From contig CATNEN010000025.1 in NCBI GenBank assembly GCA_950097015.1, forward strand, positions 8,985,001 to 9,049,000: DNA of 64,000 bases. The letters are read 5' to 3'. The notes beneath the pieces are model-generated. The model was not told the origin of the DNA. It was given only the letters and a program-made list of their open reading frames with translations, and ran no database searches. Below, piece after piece: positions 30,010 through 42,682 of this stretch. Position 1 is the first letter of the stretch. Each line of letters begins with the position of its first letter. This stretch comes from Macrostomum hystrix. Taxonomy: Eukaryota; Platyhelminthes; Macrostomidae. The position numbers and the translations under genes were made by a program.

Positions 30010-32190
30010 ATAATCACTATCCTAATCTCTAATCTCTAGCCCCGATCTCTATTCTCAATCTCTAATCTCTATCCCCGATCTCTATTCTCAATCTCTAATA
30101 TCTAGCCCCGATCTCTATTCTCAATCTCTAATCTCTATCCCCGATCTCTATTTTCAATCTCTAATCTCTATCCCCGATCTCCATTCTCAATCTCTAATCT
30201 CTATCCCCGATCTCCATTTTCAATCTCTAATCTTTAGCCCCGATCTCTATTCTCAATCTCTAATCTCTATCCCCGATCTCTATTCTCAATCTCTAATCTC
30301 TATCCCCGATCTCTATTCTCAATCTCTAATCTCTATCCCCGATCTCTATTCTCAATCTCTAATCTCTATCCCCGATCTCTATTCTCAATCTCTAATATCT
30401 ATCTCCGATCTCTATTCTCAATCTCTAATCTCTAGCCCCGATCTCTATTCTCAATCTCTAATCTCTATCTCCGATCTCTATTCTCAATCTCTAATCTCTA
30501 TCCCCGATCTCTATTCTCAATCTCTAATCTCTATCCCCGATCTCTATTCTCAATATCTAATCTCTATCCCCGATCTCTATTCTCAATCTCTAATCTCTAT
30601 CCCCGATCTCTATTTTCAATCTCTAATCTCTATCCCCAATCCCTAATATCTATCCCCGAACTCTATTCTCAATCTCTAATCTCTATCCCCGATTTCTACT
30701 CTCAATCTCTAATATCTATCTCCGATCTCTATTCTCAATCTCTAATATCTATCTCCGATCTCTATTCTCAATCTCTAATCTCTAGCCCCGATCTCTATTT
30801 TCAATCTCTAATCTCTATCCCCGATCTCCATTCTCAATCTCTAATCTCTATCCCTGATCTCTATTTTCAATCTCTAATCTTTAGCCCCGATCTCTATTCT
30901 CAATCTCTAATCTCTATCCCTGATCTCTATTTTCAATCTCTAATCTTTAGCCCCGATCTCTATTCTCAATCTCTAATCTCTATCTCCGATCTCTATTCTC
31001 AATCTCTTATCTCTATCCCCGATCTCTATTCTCAATCTCTAATCTCTATCCCCGATCTCTATTTTCAATCTCTAATCTCTATCCCCGATCTCTATTCTCA
31101 ATCTCCAATCTCTAGCCCCGATCTCTATTCTCAATCTCTAATCTCTATCCCAGATCTCTATTCTCAATCTCTAATATCTATCTCCGATCTCTATTCTCAA
31201 TCTCTAATCTCTAGCCCCGATCTCTTTTTTCAATCTCTAATCTCTATCCCCGATCTCCATTCTCAATCTCTAATCTCTATCCCCGATCTCTATTCTCAAT
31301 CTCTAATCTCTATCCCCGATCTCTATTCTCAATCTCTAATCTCTATCCCCGATCTCTATTTTCAATCTCTAATCTTTAGCCCCGATCTCTATTCTCAATC
31401 TCTAATCTCTATCCCCGATCTCTATTCTCAATCTCTAATCTCTAGCCCCGATCTCTATTCTCAATCTCTAATCTCTATCCCCGATCTCTATTCTCAATCT
31501 CTAATATCTATCTCCGATCTCTATTCTCAATCTCTAATCTCTATCCCCGATCTCTATTTTCAATCTCTAATCTCTATCCCCGATCTCTATTCTCAATCTC
31601 TAATCTCTATCCCCAATCCCTAATATCTATCCCCGAACTCTATTCTCAATCTCTAATCTCTATCCCCGATTTCTACTCTCAATCTCTAATATCTATCTCC
31701 GATCTCTATTCTCAATCTCTAATCTCTAGCCCCGATCTCTATTTTCAATCTCTAATCTCTATCCCCGATCTCCATTCTCAATCTCTAATCTCTATCCCTG
31801 ATCTCTATTTTCAATCTCTAATCTTTAGCCCCGATCTCTATTCTCAATCTCTAATCTCTATCCCCGATCTCTATTCTCAATCTCTAATCTCTATCCCCGA
31901 TCTCTATTCTCAATCTCTAATCTCTATCCCCAATCCCTAATATCTATCCCCGATCTCTATTCTCAATCTCTAATCTCTATCCCCGATCTCTATTCTCAAT
32001 CTCTAATCTCTATCCCCGATCTCTATTCTCAATCTCTAATCTCTATCCCCGATCTCTATTCTCAATCTCTAATCTTTAGCCCCGATCTCAATTCTCAATC
32101 TCTAATCTCTATCCCCGATCTCTATTCTCAATCTCTAATCTCTATCCCAATCTCTCATCTTTATCCTGAATATCTAGTCTCTAGCCTACC
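30010..32190. repeat. 33-bp minisatellite, about 65 copies, downstream of receptor A
   Basis: Core tctaatctctatccccgatc, then tctattctcaatc. The rare variant block ccctaatatctatccccgaa recurs at 30641 and 31618 (offset 977), showing a higher-order duplication. Intergenic. Confidence 0.96.
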
Positions 32191-33080
32191 ATACCCCAGG
32201 AAAATCGCTTTTAGATTGCAACACAATTTAAACGACAGGTATTTTAATTCAGATGGTTTTTAAAAAAAAAATAATGCTCTATATTGTCATTTTCAGTTAA
32301 ACAGTCCTGTACCTTCAAGTGCAATAACAGTTGCATAGATTTCGGTTCCAGTTTCAACAGTACCGATTGAATAGTCGAATCTCAGACAGTCTATCTCTCA
32401 TCCCCTATTAAGTTTTCTATTTTCTCTTTTCCTTTCTTCACCTTTGTACTTTTACTTCCTCCCTGCGCAAGTCTAAAATTAATTTTCAAAGCTTCATTTA
32501 TGCACTGAATGAAATATAAAAATAAATATAAGCCTGCATATTCTGCGACACCGTCTGAGTATTTCAGAATATGCAGGAGCTCTAGCTGTCTCAAAGTATG
32601 CTCACACCTTCCCTACTCAAAGAATTGAGCTTATCACTGATAGCGAGACTAGAAGCAGTGACAGTCAGAACTGACAGCTCAAATCTTGCTCAAAGTATTT
32701 TGCTTCTGTGCCAGAAAATAATGTAAAGAATACTTCATATTCACAGGAGCAGCTTTTAAAATGTTTCTAAGAACTCAAACAGTTTCAGGCGGAACCACTC
32801 CAAGGTCGTTCAGGTCGAACTCGTTAAGATGACCTTCAAGTCTATTTTTAGTAACAAAAGAAGCGAAATCGAAGCAGATGAAGTCTATTTTTAGAAGCAA
32901 AAAATTTCCCTTTTGGGATTGATTTGCATCATCTGCGAACTCTGATTGATCCAACGGAATGAAAGAAACAGCGGGGGAGTGAAGATTATTCAGCCACTTT
33001 GTCACGTGTTTTGGTGACCTCTCTGCCATTGGCTCATGCCAGTTGGCATAAATACGAGTTTATCCTCACAGATGGTCTAG
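32191..33080. other. Intergenic, no gene recognised
   Basis: AT-rich unique sequence. No convincing exon or RNA gene. It may hold the promoter of the polyglutamine gene, but no TATA box stands out. Confidence 0.5.
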
Positions 33081-33138
33081 AATGTGCTCAACACGATTGC
33101 TATACTCTATCTGCTTTCATTTCAAGATCCCTTCAGTC

Positions 33139-33407
33139 ATGGGCCAAATCTGCGTGGCTGCAAGATCATCCTCAGCTGAACGTTACAAGCCGACCGCCTC
33201 CGCCTCCGCCTCTGTCGCCGACACTACTACCGTCGCCAATGCCACAGCTGCGACAGACGACAGCTCCAGGCCACCCGAGCTGTCATCCAGCGCTGAACAG
33301 CCGTCGTCTGTGCAGATGCAGACATTGCCGCTGTCGACATCTTCGACGCCTAGGACGAAGAGAAGCAGCTTCAGCAGTCGTGGTAAGTCTCAATCACAAC
33401 AGCAGCC

Positions 33408-33463
<56 letters not shown>

Positions 33464-33762
33464 GACGCAAAAAGTCGCTCTTCCGCTGTCCCAGCATCGC
33501 CGATCGGGAGATGTTCGGCGACATTCCGGACGGCACCTCAGAGGCCGCCAGGCGAGAGTTGCTGCTGCTCCGCGGCATGGTGAAGTCCGGCCTGCTGCCG
33601 TTGAAGTCCTACCAGCACATCGCCGCTGAGATCGTCGACGAGGACTTGCGCGTCGCCGCTGACCAACCGGAGCTTCTCCAGCTGGCCGAGGAGCGCCGAC
33701 AGCGTGACCAGAAGCGACGTCGTTCGAGGCTGCTTTTGAGCAAGAGGCGAAGTCTCACGTGA
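33139..33762 (+). CDS. Polyglutamine protein with MGQIC start, 207 aa
   Basis: Single open exon. I chose the ATG at 33139 because it gives MGQICVAARSSS, a plausible N-myristoylation/palmitoylation signal, and because cccttcag ends two bases before it, a good (possibly trans) splice acceptor. An in-frame ATG at 33082 is also open. Order: Ser/Ala/Thr-rich segment, a Gln run at about residues 86-108 coded by CAG with CAA interruptions, then a basic and helical C-terminal half (RRKKSLFRCPSIADREMFGD ... ARRELLLLRGMVKSGLLPL ... RDQKRRRSRLLLSKRRSLT). No family recognised. The well-behaved C-terminal half suggests a real membrane-attached regulator or adaptor, but function is unknown. AATAAA at 34476. 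Confidence 0.55.
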
Positions 33763-33949
33763 CCGACGCACCAACTTGGAGAAACCGACGATAGCTATTG
33801 TCCTGAAGTACATTGTGTGTGTTCAAGCTTAGTAACAAGCTTAGACACCAAGTCTAAGCGTCATCAAGTCAAGAGCAGAGAGCATTGCTTGTTATTCTCA
33901 CGTTGTCAGTCAGTGACTTGCGCAAAAAAATCGAAAATTCTTCAGCTTT

Positions 33950-34450
33950 CCCCACTAATTCCTCAAATCCTTTGGCTTCAATCCCAGATCCCTCAAATCC
34001 TTCGGCTTCAATCCCAGATCCCTCAAATCCTTTGGCTTCAATCCCAGATCCCTCAAGTCCTCCGGCTTCAATCCCAGATCCCTCAAATCCTTCGGCTTCA
34101 ATCCCAGATCCCTCAAATCCTTCGGCTTCAATCCCATATCCCTCAAATCCTTCGGCTTCAATCCAAGATCCCTCAAATCCTTCGGCTTCAATCCCATATC
34201 CCTCAAATCATTTGGCTTCAATCCCAGATCCCTCAAATCCTTCGGCTTCAATCCCAGATCCCTCAAATCCTTCGGCTTCAATCCAAGATCCCTCAAATCC
34301 TTCGGCTTCAATCCCATATCCCTCAAATCATTTGGCTTCAATCCCAGATCCCTCAAATCCTTCGGCTTCAATCCCAGATCCCTCAAATCCTTCGGCTTCA
34401 ATCCCAGATCCCTCAAATCCTTTGGCGTCAATCCCAGATCCCTCAAATAT
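33950..34450. repeat. 30-bp minisatellite, about 16 copies, 3' of the polyQ gene
   Basis: cctcaaatccttcggcttca plus atcccagatc, with tttggc, catatc and caagatc variants. Probably in the 3' UTR or just downstream. Confidence 0.96.
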
Positions 34451-34459
34451 GAAGCCGCA

Positions 34460-34850
34460 TTGGTTAATTAAACTAAATAAATAAAAAGAATAAAAGAAAT
34501 TTTTAACAAAAAATCCTTGCAATTTTTTCTAGCCAGAAAGGGACAAAACCAAAACTGATCTCGCTCTAAGCCAATTGCACTCTGCTGATAATCCTCTGCT
34601 AGCCCGAGCAGAAACAGCGGAGACAAGAGCAGGCGAGGCGTGACACCCGTTCCTGACTTTTCTTAGAACTACGCGAGGAAAAAGACAGGAAGAGTAATTA
34701 TCAGAAACAGCTGAAAAGATTGGGAGACAGCTGGGCAAGAAGCATTGGGGAAGATTGGTGACGCTGGATACAAGTGCAATTCATTCTGAGAGCTCAGAAA
34801 GATTCGATAATAATTACCGCCAGATAAAACAGAAAGGTAAATTGAAACTT
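34460..34850. other. Intergenic, no gene recognised
   Basis: Overlapping AATAAA signals at 34476-34485 may end the polyQ gene transcript. Nothing else seen. Confidence 0.5.
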
Positions 34851-34859
34851 CTGAATGAT

Positions 34860-35925
34860 TTTGAGACAGATAGTGAGACAGATAGTGAGATTAGTTCTGA
34901 GACAGATAGCGAGGCAGATAGTGAGACAGATAGTGAGACAGATAGTGAGACAGATAGTGAGACAGATAGTGAGACAGATAGTGAGATTAGTTCTGAGACA
35001 GATAGCGAGGCAGATAGTGAGATTAGTTTTGAGACAGATAGTGAGACAGATAGTGAGATTAGTTCTGAGACAGATAGTGAGATTAGTTCTGAGACAGATA
35101 GTGAGACAGATAGTGAGATTAGTTCTGAGACAGATAGTGAGATTAGTTCTGAGACAGATAGTGAGATTAGTTCTGAGACAGATAGTGAGATTAGTTCTGA
35201 GACAGATAGTGAGATTAGTTCTGAGACAGATAGTGAGACAGATAGTGAGACAGTGAGATAGATAGTGAGACAGTGAGACAGATAGTGAGACAGTGAGACA
35301 GATAGTGAGACAGATAGTGAGACAGATAGTGAGACAGATAGTGAGACAGATAGTGAGACAGATAGTGAGACAGATAGTGAGACAGATAGTGAGACAGATA
35401 GTGAGACAGTGAGACAGATAGTGAGACAGATAGTGAGACAGATAGTGAGACAGTGAGACAGATAGTGAGACAGATAGTGAGACAGATAGTGAGACAGTGA
35501 GACAGATAGTGAGACAGATAGTGAGACAGATAGTGAGACAGTGAGACAGATAGTGAGACAGATAGTGAGACAGATAGTGAGACAGTGAGACAGATAGTGA
35601 GACAGATAGTGAGACAGATAGTGAGACAGATAGTGAGACAGATAGTGAGACAGTGAGACAGATAGTGAGACAGATAGTGAGACAGTGAGACAGATAGTGA
35701 GACAGTGAGACAGACAGTGAGACAGATAGTGAGACAGATAGTGAGACAGATAGTGAGACAGTGAGACAGATAGTGAGACAGTGAGACAGACAGTGAGACA
35801 GACAGTGAGACAGATAGTGAGACAGATAGTGAGACAGTGAGACAGATAGTGAGACAGATAGTGAGACAGATAGTGAGACAGATAGTGAGACAGTGAGACA
35901 GATAGTGAGACAGATAGTGATGCAC
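34860..35925. repeat. 12-bp minisatellite gagacagatagt, with gagattagttct variant
   Basis: About 85 units. The first half alternates gagacagatagt with gagattagttct. The second half interposes truncated gagacagt units. Multiple-of-3 period gives long frames in several phases, which are not genes. Confidence 0.96.
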
Positions 35926-35989
35926 TGAGAGAAATATTGAGAAATAATGCAGCAGACTTTTAATTGAGACGTCGTGAGCTCAGAATTCA

Positions 35990-36087
35990 GCCCAGGAGAA
36001 ACAATTTGTATTCCTTCAAGCTGGGGTAGACATTTGGGTTGTTCTGGCGACCTCTCCCAGTCCACGGACTGAACAGCTGCACACAAC
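35990..36087 (+). mobile_element. SINE B fragment
   Basis: agctggggtagacatttggg ... cagtccacggactgaacagc matches 2453-2520 and reversed SINE B copies. Confidence 0.6.
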
Positions 36088-36178
36088 CTTTTGGAAAAGC
36101 CACCCTATACTCGTAGTAAAAAACAACGTCCAACGGAAAACAGACAGCCGGAATTTAGAATGCGCGAAAAGAAAGTAA

Positions 36179-36184
36179 TTTATT
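36179..36184 (-). terminator. Polyadenylation signal of the calmodulin-like gene
   Basis: tttatt, i.e. AATAAA on the minus strand, about 300 bp after the stop. Confidence 0.4.
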
Positions 36185-36481
36185 TACACAAAAATTATTT
36201 ACAGCCTTTGCCTAGGCAAATTGCTTTGAAACTGGAGGAAAACAGCAAAACCTAAGCTTTGACTGAAAATTCAAGAACAAACCAGGAACGCAAGGAAGAT
36301 AGCAATTTACTTCAACAGATATTCAGCAAGACTACATTTTCTAATCCAAGTAAACGACCTGAGATGTGGCAGTGCAGTCTTCTCATCTATCACCATGATA
36401 ATGGACTGTAGTGCACAGAAAAAATTCTAATCAATTTTTTATAAGAAAGATCAACTGTCAGCGGTGGAAAACGGTGTCCGC

Positions 36482-39121
36482 CTACTTCCTTTGCTTCGTG
36501 GCATTCCTGGCTGTCATCATGCGGTAGAACTCTTCAAAGTCAACGAGACCATCTCGGTTGAAATCCGCCTCGGCGATCATGTCGGCAGCCTCCCGCTCCG
36601 TCAGCTTGATGCCTAAGTTGCTGAGAACATGCCGCAACTCAAGCGGGCTGATGAACCTGGTAAGTGGCATGCGAGGTCACAGGCTGCATTCTCAGAATGC
36701 ACACCGCTTGAGGTGTCACAGCACCCACCTCACGCCAGAGGAACCACTTCACGCCACACCACCCACCTCACGCCACAGAACCCACCTCACGCCACAGCAC
36801 CCACCTCACGCCACAGCACCCACCTCAAGCCAAAGCACCCACCCACCCACCTCACGCCACAGCACCCACCTCACGCCAAAGCACCCACCTCACGCCACAG
36901 CACCCACCTCAATATACTCGAATTACTCTACTTTCAGTAGCCACCAGAAGAAAGAAGCATCAGCCTACCCGTCCTGATCTCGATCGAACACTCGAAATGT
37001 CTCCAGAATCTCAGATCGAAGCTCGTCTTCAGTTTTGCGCGTCTCCATCAGGGCCACAAATTCGGAGAAGTCGATGGATCCATTGCGCTTGTCCGAGCGC
37101 TGCTGGCTTCGGCAGTCCTGCGGGTGAATCATCGGAGAGAGTGATGAAGGTCCATGAGGCAAGAGAAATTATGGACGAAGAATGAAGAATGAAGAATGAA
37201 GAGTGAAAAGTGAAGAATGAATAATGAATAATGAATAATGAATAATGAAGAATGAAGCGCTACCTTTCCGGCAGGATTTCGCCTGGCATCGGCCACAGCT
37301 CCGATGGCGTGCAGCTGGGACTCTGGCATCTCCTGGCCCAGGGACCGCATAACGCGACCCAGGTCATTGGTCGTGATGCAGCCGTCACCTGTACAATTAG
37401 GTGGGAATTAGCTGTCCTTTTTTTAAATTAGCGACAGCTAAGAGACGAGAGACAGCAGAGAGATTAGAGACAGCTGAGAGATTAGAGACAGCTGAGAGAT
37501 TAGAGACAGCTGAGAGATTAGAGACAGCTGAGAGATTAGAGACAGCTGAGAGATTAGAGACAGCTGAGAGATTAGATACAGCTGAGAGATTAGATACAGC
37601 TGAGAGATTAGAGACAGCTGAGAGATTAGAGACAGCTGAGAGATTAGAGACAGCTGAGAGATTAGAGACAGCTGAGAGATTAGAGACAGCTGAGAGATTA
37701 GTGACAGCTGAGAGATTAGAGACAGCTGAGAGATTAGAGACAGCTGAGAGATTAGATACAGCTGAGAGATTAGAGACAGCTGAGAGATTAGAGACAGCTG
37801 AGAGATTAGAGACAGCTGAGAGATTAGAGACAGCTGAGAGATTAGAGACAGCTGAGAGATTAGAGACAGCTGAGAGATTAGAAACAGCTGAGAGATTAGA
37901 GACAGCTGAGAGATTAGAGACAGCTGAGAGATTAGAGACAGCTGAGAGATTAGAGACAGCTGAGATATTAGAGACAGCTGAGAGATTAGAGACAGCTGAG
38001 AGATTAGAGACAGCTGAGAGATTAGAGACAGCTGAGAGATTAGAGACAGCTGAGAGATTAGAGACAGCTGAGAGATTAGAGACAGCTGAGAGATTAGAGA
38101 CAGCTGAGAGATTAGAGACAGCTGAGAGATTAGAGACAGCTGAGAGATTAGTGACAGCTGAGAGATTAGAGACAGCTGAGAGATTAGAGACAGCTGAGAG
38201 ATTAGAGACTGGAAGAGAATGGAAGGAAATGAATGGAAGAGCCGGAAACGGAAGCTAGAAACTAGACACCTTCGTAGTTTGCTTCACGTCCTTTATGCTG
38301 CTTCAAGCTATTGTTGCATTCTTGCTGTAGAAGTACAGCTAACACAATGAGACACAATTCAGACTCCATGCTGCAACATTGGATCCGGGAATTGTGAGCA
38401 TAGACTCAACTGAGAGGGCATGCATTGGAAACTAAGCAATAAAGAAAACTTAGTCCGACCGGATGGTGTGAGAATTTCATAGATTTAGGATGACTGACAG
38501 TTATAAAGAGGCTGCTAAAATTCGGCAGACGAAGTCAGGGCGAGAGTGTAGGCTGCAGAGTAGACAAACGAGAAAGAGAGATTATACTGCAGAGTTGACA
38601 ACAAGGAGATAGAGAGTAGACAGCAGAGTAGACAACAGGGAAAGAGAGTAGACTGCAGAGTTGACAACGAGGAGATAGAGAGTAGGCTGCAGAGTAGACA
38701 AACGAGAAACAGAGATTATACTGCAGAGTAGACAACAGGGAGAGAGAGTAGACTGCAGAGTAGACAACAGGGAGAGAGAGTAGACTGGCAAAGTAGACAA
38801 CAGGGAGAGAGAGTAGACTGCAGAGTAGACAACAGGGAGAGAGAGTAGACTGGCAGACTGCAGAGTACGCAACAGGTAGAGAAGGTAGACTGCAAAGTAG
38901 ACAACAGGGAGAGATTAGGCTGCAGAGTAGACTGCAGAGTAGACAACAGGGAGAGAGAGGAGACTGCAGAGTAGAGTAGATGGCCGAGTAGTCTACGCAG
39001 AGATTTACTTCGCGAGTTGAAAAGCGCTGGCACATTGTCACTCACCGTCTTTGTCGAACAGTGCAAAGGCCTCACGGTATTCGGCCACGAGGCCCTGGTC
39101 GAATTTGCTGAGGTCGGCCAT
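36482..39121 (-). CDS. Calmodulin-like EF-hand calcium-binding protein, 4 exons, 174 aa
   Basis: Exons (minus) 39121-39046, 37388-37264, 37117-36969 and 36656-36482; phases 1, 0 and 2; 525 bp in all. The protein starts MADLSKFDQGLVAEYREAFA like calmodulin. EF1 is DKDGDGCITTND, with Asp instead of Glu at position 12. EF2 is degenerate (SDKRNGSIDFSEF, lacking Asp at loop positions 1 and 3). EF3 (DRDQDGFISPLE) and EF4 (DFNRDGLVDFEE) are canonical. VMRSLGQEMPESQL and LRHVLSNLG match calmodulin linkers. The segment before EF2 (AVADARRNPAGKDCRSQQRS) is longer than in calmodulin (148 residues), and the C-terminal extension is NATKQRK. The first intron follows DKDG, the usual calmodulin position. A calcium sensor closer to calmodulin or a divergent troponin C is likely; calcium binding is expected mainly in the C-terminal lobe. 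Confidence 0.88.
36720..36915. repeat. 19-bp repeat in calmodulin-like intron 3
   Basis: acccacctcacgccacagc, about 10 imperfect copies. Confidence 0.92.
37175..37258. repeat. aatgaag/aatgaat short repeat in calmodulin-like intron 2
   Basis: Heptamer-like units gaagaatgaagaatgaag, then aataatg units. Confidence 0.85.
37438..38212. repeat. 18-bp minisatellite in calmodulin-like intron 1, about 43 copies
   Basis: Unit agagattagagacagctg, with taga-t-acagc and tagt-gacagc variants. The period is a multiple of 3, so a long TAERLE frame appears on the plus strand and is an artefact. Confidence 0.97.
38490..38995. repeat. 32-bp minisatellite with conserved left flank (copy 1 of a duplicated locus)
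   Basis: Core gcagagtagacaacagggag, then agagagtagact. The left flank reads gactgacagttataaagagg, followed by ctgctaaaa. The second locus at 42683-43620 has the same array and flank. Confidence 0.93.
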
Positions 39122-39353
39122 CGCACACTCTCCCCCGAGACAGCTGGGTCAGTTTTGGTTCTAATTTCTCGCTGAGGTTCTCGCTGAGCTTGAGGCTTAT
39201 TATAGGAACTGAAAAGCTACCACCTACAGCTGGATGAGGTGGAGGCAGGTGACAGACTAACTCAGCCAATCAAACATAATTACAAACTTATCTAGCACAC
39301 TGGCGCATTACTGTGTGGGTATGAAAAATCTTGGCTAGAGTTACTATTTAGCT

Positions 39354-39379
39354 GTGTGTGTGTGTGTGTGTGTGTGTGC
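39354..39379. repeat. (TG)n microsatellite
   Basis: About 12 TG units upstream of the calmodulin-like gene. Confidence 0.95.
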
Positions 39380-39480
39380 TTTCTGTTGCTTTCTGCTTCT
39401 GCCTAGCTCTTTCTCTATTGCTCGCACAAAAATTTATGTGGCTTTGGGGAGGCGTGTAATTTAGAGACTAGAGCTCTTAA

Positions 39481-39737
<257 letters not shown>

Positions 39738-39739
39738 TC

Positions 39740-40570
39740 ATCTTCGCCACACTCTACCTCAGTGACACCTGAGCTGCCTAGTCAGAATGCACAAAAACTG
39801 GCCGAAAATGCTTTTTTTCAAAACAAATACTTCGTATAGCATCAGCTCATAATCTATCCCATCTCTCCCTCTCTTCCAGTCAGACTGCATCATTGCCTGG
39901 CTGAGTGCAGTCAGTTATTTTTTCTCAGCCAGCCTAAAAGGACAGCGGTTTGAAAGGCCGCAACTTTGCGCTTGAGTCCGCTTGAGACAGGGGCGGAAAT
40001 CTGGAGAGCATTGGCGTACTCTGCAGTCTCAATGAGAAGGTCGCCCAGCTCATGGTCTCATTGTTGCCAGGGCAGTCCTGTCATATATGGTGAGAGAGAC
40101 AGAGAAGGGGAGAGCTGTCTTGGATACAGCAGCAGCAGCAGCAGCAGCAGCAAGGACTCGTCAATTTTAAGTGGATTTCTGAGAATGGCGAGCCGAGAGA
40201 GAGAGAGAGAGGAGGGGAGGGCTGATGAAAACTGCAAAAAAACTTAATTTTCTCGGCATAACGTTTGCTATTGTCTGTCTATAGCTGAGACTGCTCAACT
40301 AGAAAAATAAGCAATCTGACAGTCACTCTTTGACAGTGAATAACTCCAAACCCATCAATCGTGCCACTTTGGCCTGCGTTAGTGAAAATTATTTTATTCT
40401 TAGTGTTGCAAGAAACTAGTAAAGAATTCGCTCTTCTAAATTACGATCTTACGGTTCGTCAATTCGTCAATGAATTGTTATGTTTTCTCCACGGTTTTCT
40501 CTAGTATGTTCATGTTGCTACTGCCAGTAGCGTTGAAAATATATTCTCTTAGTGAATTTTTTATTTTCTG
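39740..40570. other. Intergenic with small microsatellites
   Basis: A (cag)n run of about 8 at 40128-40153 and a (ga)n run at 40196-40212. No gene recognised. Confidence 0.5.
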
Positions 40571-40574
40571 AAAC

Positions 40575-41405
40575 AGGTAGTGGGAGATGGGAAGAGAGGA
40601 ACCGGTAGTGGGGGAATGAGAAGAGGGGAACAGGTAGTGGGGAATGAGAAGAGGGGAACAGGTAGTGGGGAATGAGAAGAGGGGAACAGGTAGTGGGGAA
40701 TGAGAAGAGAGGAACAGGTAGTGGGGAATGAGAAGAGGGGAACAGGTAGTGGGGAATGAGAAGAGAGGAACAGGTAGTGGGGAATGAGAAGAGAGGAACA
40801 GGTAGTGGGGAATGAGAAGAGAGGAACAGGTAGTGGGGAATGAGAAGAGGGGAACAGGTAGTGGGGAATGAGAAGGGAGGAACAGGTAGTGGGGGAATGA
40901 GAAGAGGGGAACAGGTAGTGGGGAATGAGAAGAGGGGAACAGGTAGTGGGGAATGAGAAGAGGGGAACAGGTAGTGGGGAATGAGAAGAGGGGAACAGGT
41001 AGTGGGGGAATGAGAAGAGGGGAACAGGTAGTGGGGGGTGAGAAGAGGAAAACAGGTAGTGGGGAATGAGAAGGGAGGAACAGGTAGTGGGGGATGAGAA
41101 GAGGGGAACAGGTAGTGGGGAATGAGAAGGGAGGAACAGGTAGTGGGGGATGAGAAGAGGGGAACAGGTAGTGGAAGAATGAGAAGAGGGGAACAGATAG
41201 TGGGGAATGAGAAGAGGGGAACAGGTAGTGGGGGAATGAGAAGGGAGGAACAGGTAGTGGGGAATGAGAAGGGAGGAACAGGTAGTGGGGGATGAGAAGA
41301 GGGGAACAGGTAGTGGGGAATGAGAAGAGGGGAACAGCTAGTGGGGAATGAGAAGAGAGAAACAGTTATTGGGAGAACGGAAAGAGGGGAACAGGTAGTG
41401 GGGAA
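40575..41405. repeat. 28-bp minisatellite, about 30 copies
   Basis: Core ggaacaggtagtggggaatg plus agaagagg; aagggagg and gggggatg variants. Confidence 0.96.
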
Positions 41406-41409
41406 CGGG

Positions 41410-42680
41410 AACTATGGCATAGCTGTATGGGTAATGGAGAATATTTTTTCTAATAGCCGTCATTATTTAATTTACTATTGGTATTACAAGCGTAGTATGA
41501 ATATCGTGTGTTGCGGGCCAGGATAACGAACAATTGGTGTCTGCCCAGGGGGGCAGGAAAAGCAGCGATGCGAGATAAGCGGCATAATTTCCCAATACCG
41601 GTTGGGATGGTGCCTGGGATCCAGAAACCAGGAGTGGGGATCAGGACTGGGGAGGGGATAATTGTGCCAAGGTCTTCATTTTCCGACCAGCCGTGTGCTG
41701 GGCAGCCTGCCAAAACTGGCTCGTTAAGCTGCGGCGCCCTCCGCTGACGTAACTTGTCCGACTCTGCAACACACATTCTCCCCTCTCACTCTCCCTCTCT
41801 ACCTAACTCCCTCCATTTCTCCCACTCCCCCACTTCATTTTATTTAATTAATTAATGAGTTTTACTAGTTTTATTTTAACCTCAGTGCTTATTCTCTACC
41901 GCGTCAGTTCCCGGTATAGAAGGCGTTCTCCCCTCTCCCTCTCTCTCCCCTACCTTAAATCCCAAGAAACTAGGCCCCATTCTCCAGTTTTCCATCAGTT
42001 ATCACTCTCAGTCTCCCACTTCTTCTTTTCCCTCTCTCTCCCTATTCTCTCGCCTGGTTCCCTAATCCTCTCTCAGCCTCCTTATCAGTCACCCAGTCTC
42101 TAAGCGCGGATACACCTGCTAGTGTTCCCTGATCCTTCTTGATCTGCTATAGGTCAGTTAGTTGTCAGCGCGTCTCCCTAGACGACTGTGAAATTGACCC
42201 GCAGTTGCACAGTCCTCCAGTAGCGGCTCGTTGGTACTTTATAATGTCGAGCATGAGAGAGAGAGAGAGAGAGAGAATATACGGTGGAAGGCAATATAGC
42301 GGGTCAGTCTGTCTGACGCAGGAAATGCCCCGCGAGTCCAGTGGGGCGGAGGCAAAGCGGCGGCCACCTAATTACTTTGCTCGGCCTGTCTAGCGCCAGT
42401 TTGAACCGTTTTTCTTCGCAACAGCCAGCCAATAAATATAAGCATCTAGAAGACGTATAGAACCTACAAACGGACAGCGTCGGATTTTCTATTGGGGAAT
42501 GGTGGAGGGGTTGGGGCTAATTAATGAAATCGCTTGATTAGAGCCGCCAAGCCGATAGCCGCTATACCCGATTCTCAAATCTTAATCGTAAAGAACGATA
42601 AATCGTAGAAGACTGAGATATTTTCACGCGACATTGGAAGGAGGCGGCAACACCCATTTGGGAGAATATTGAAGATTAAG
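41410..42680. other. Intergenic, no gene recognised
   Basis: Includes CT-rich sequence at 41775-42095 and a (ga)n run near 42255-42275. Short frames at 41508-41747 and 42139-42393 lack any recognisable similarity. Confidence 0.45.
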
Positions 42681-42682
42681 TA

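Noticed and set aside
33380-33465. Intron starting gtaagt and ending in the CAG run of the polyQ gene
   Set aside because: Joining at that donor shifts the frame of the good C-terminal half; reading through gives one continuous frame.
34794-36086. 430-residue minus-strand frame and the plus-strand Ser/Asp/Glu frame
   Set aside because: Both come from the 12-bp array; the period is a multiple of three.
37401-38258. 285-residue TAERLE repeat frame, coiled-coil-like
   Set aside because: It is the plus-strand reading of the 18-bp array in an intron of the minus-strand calmodulin-like gene.
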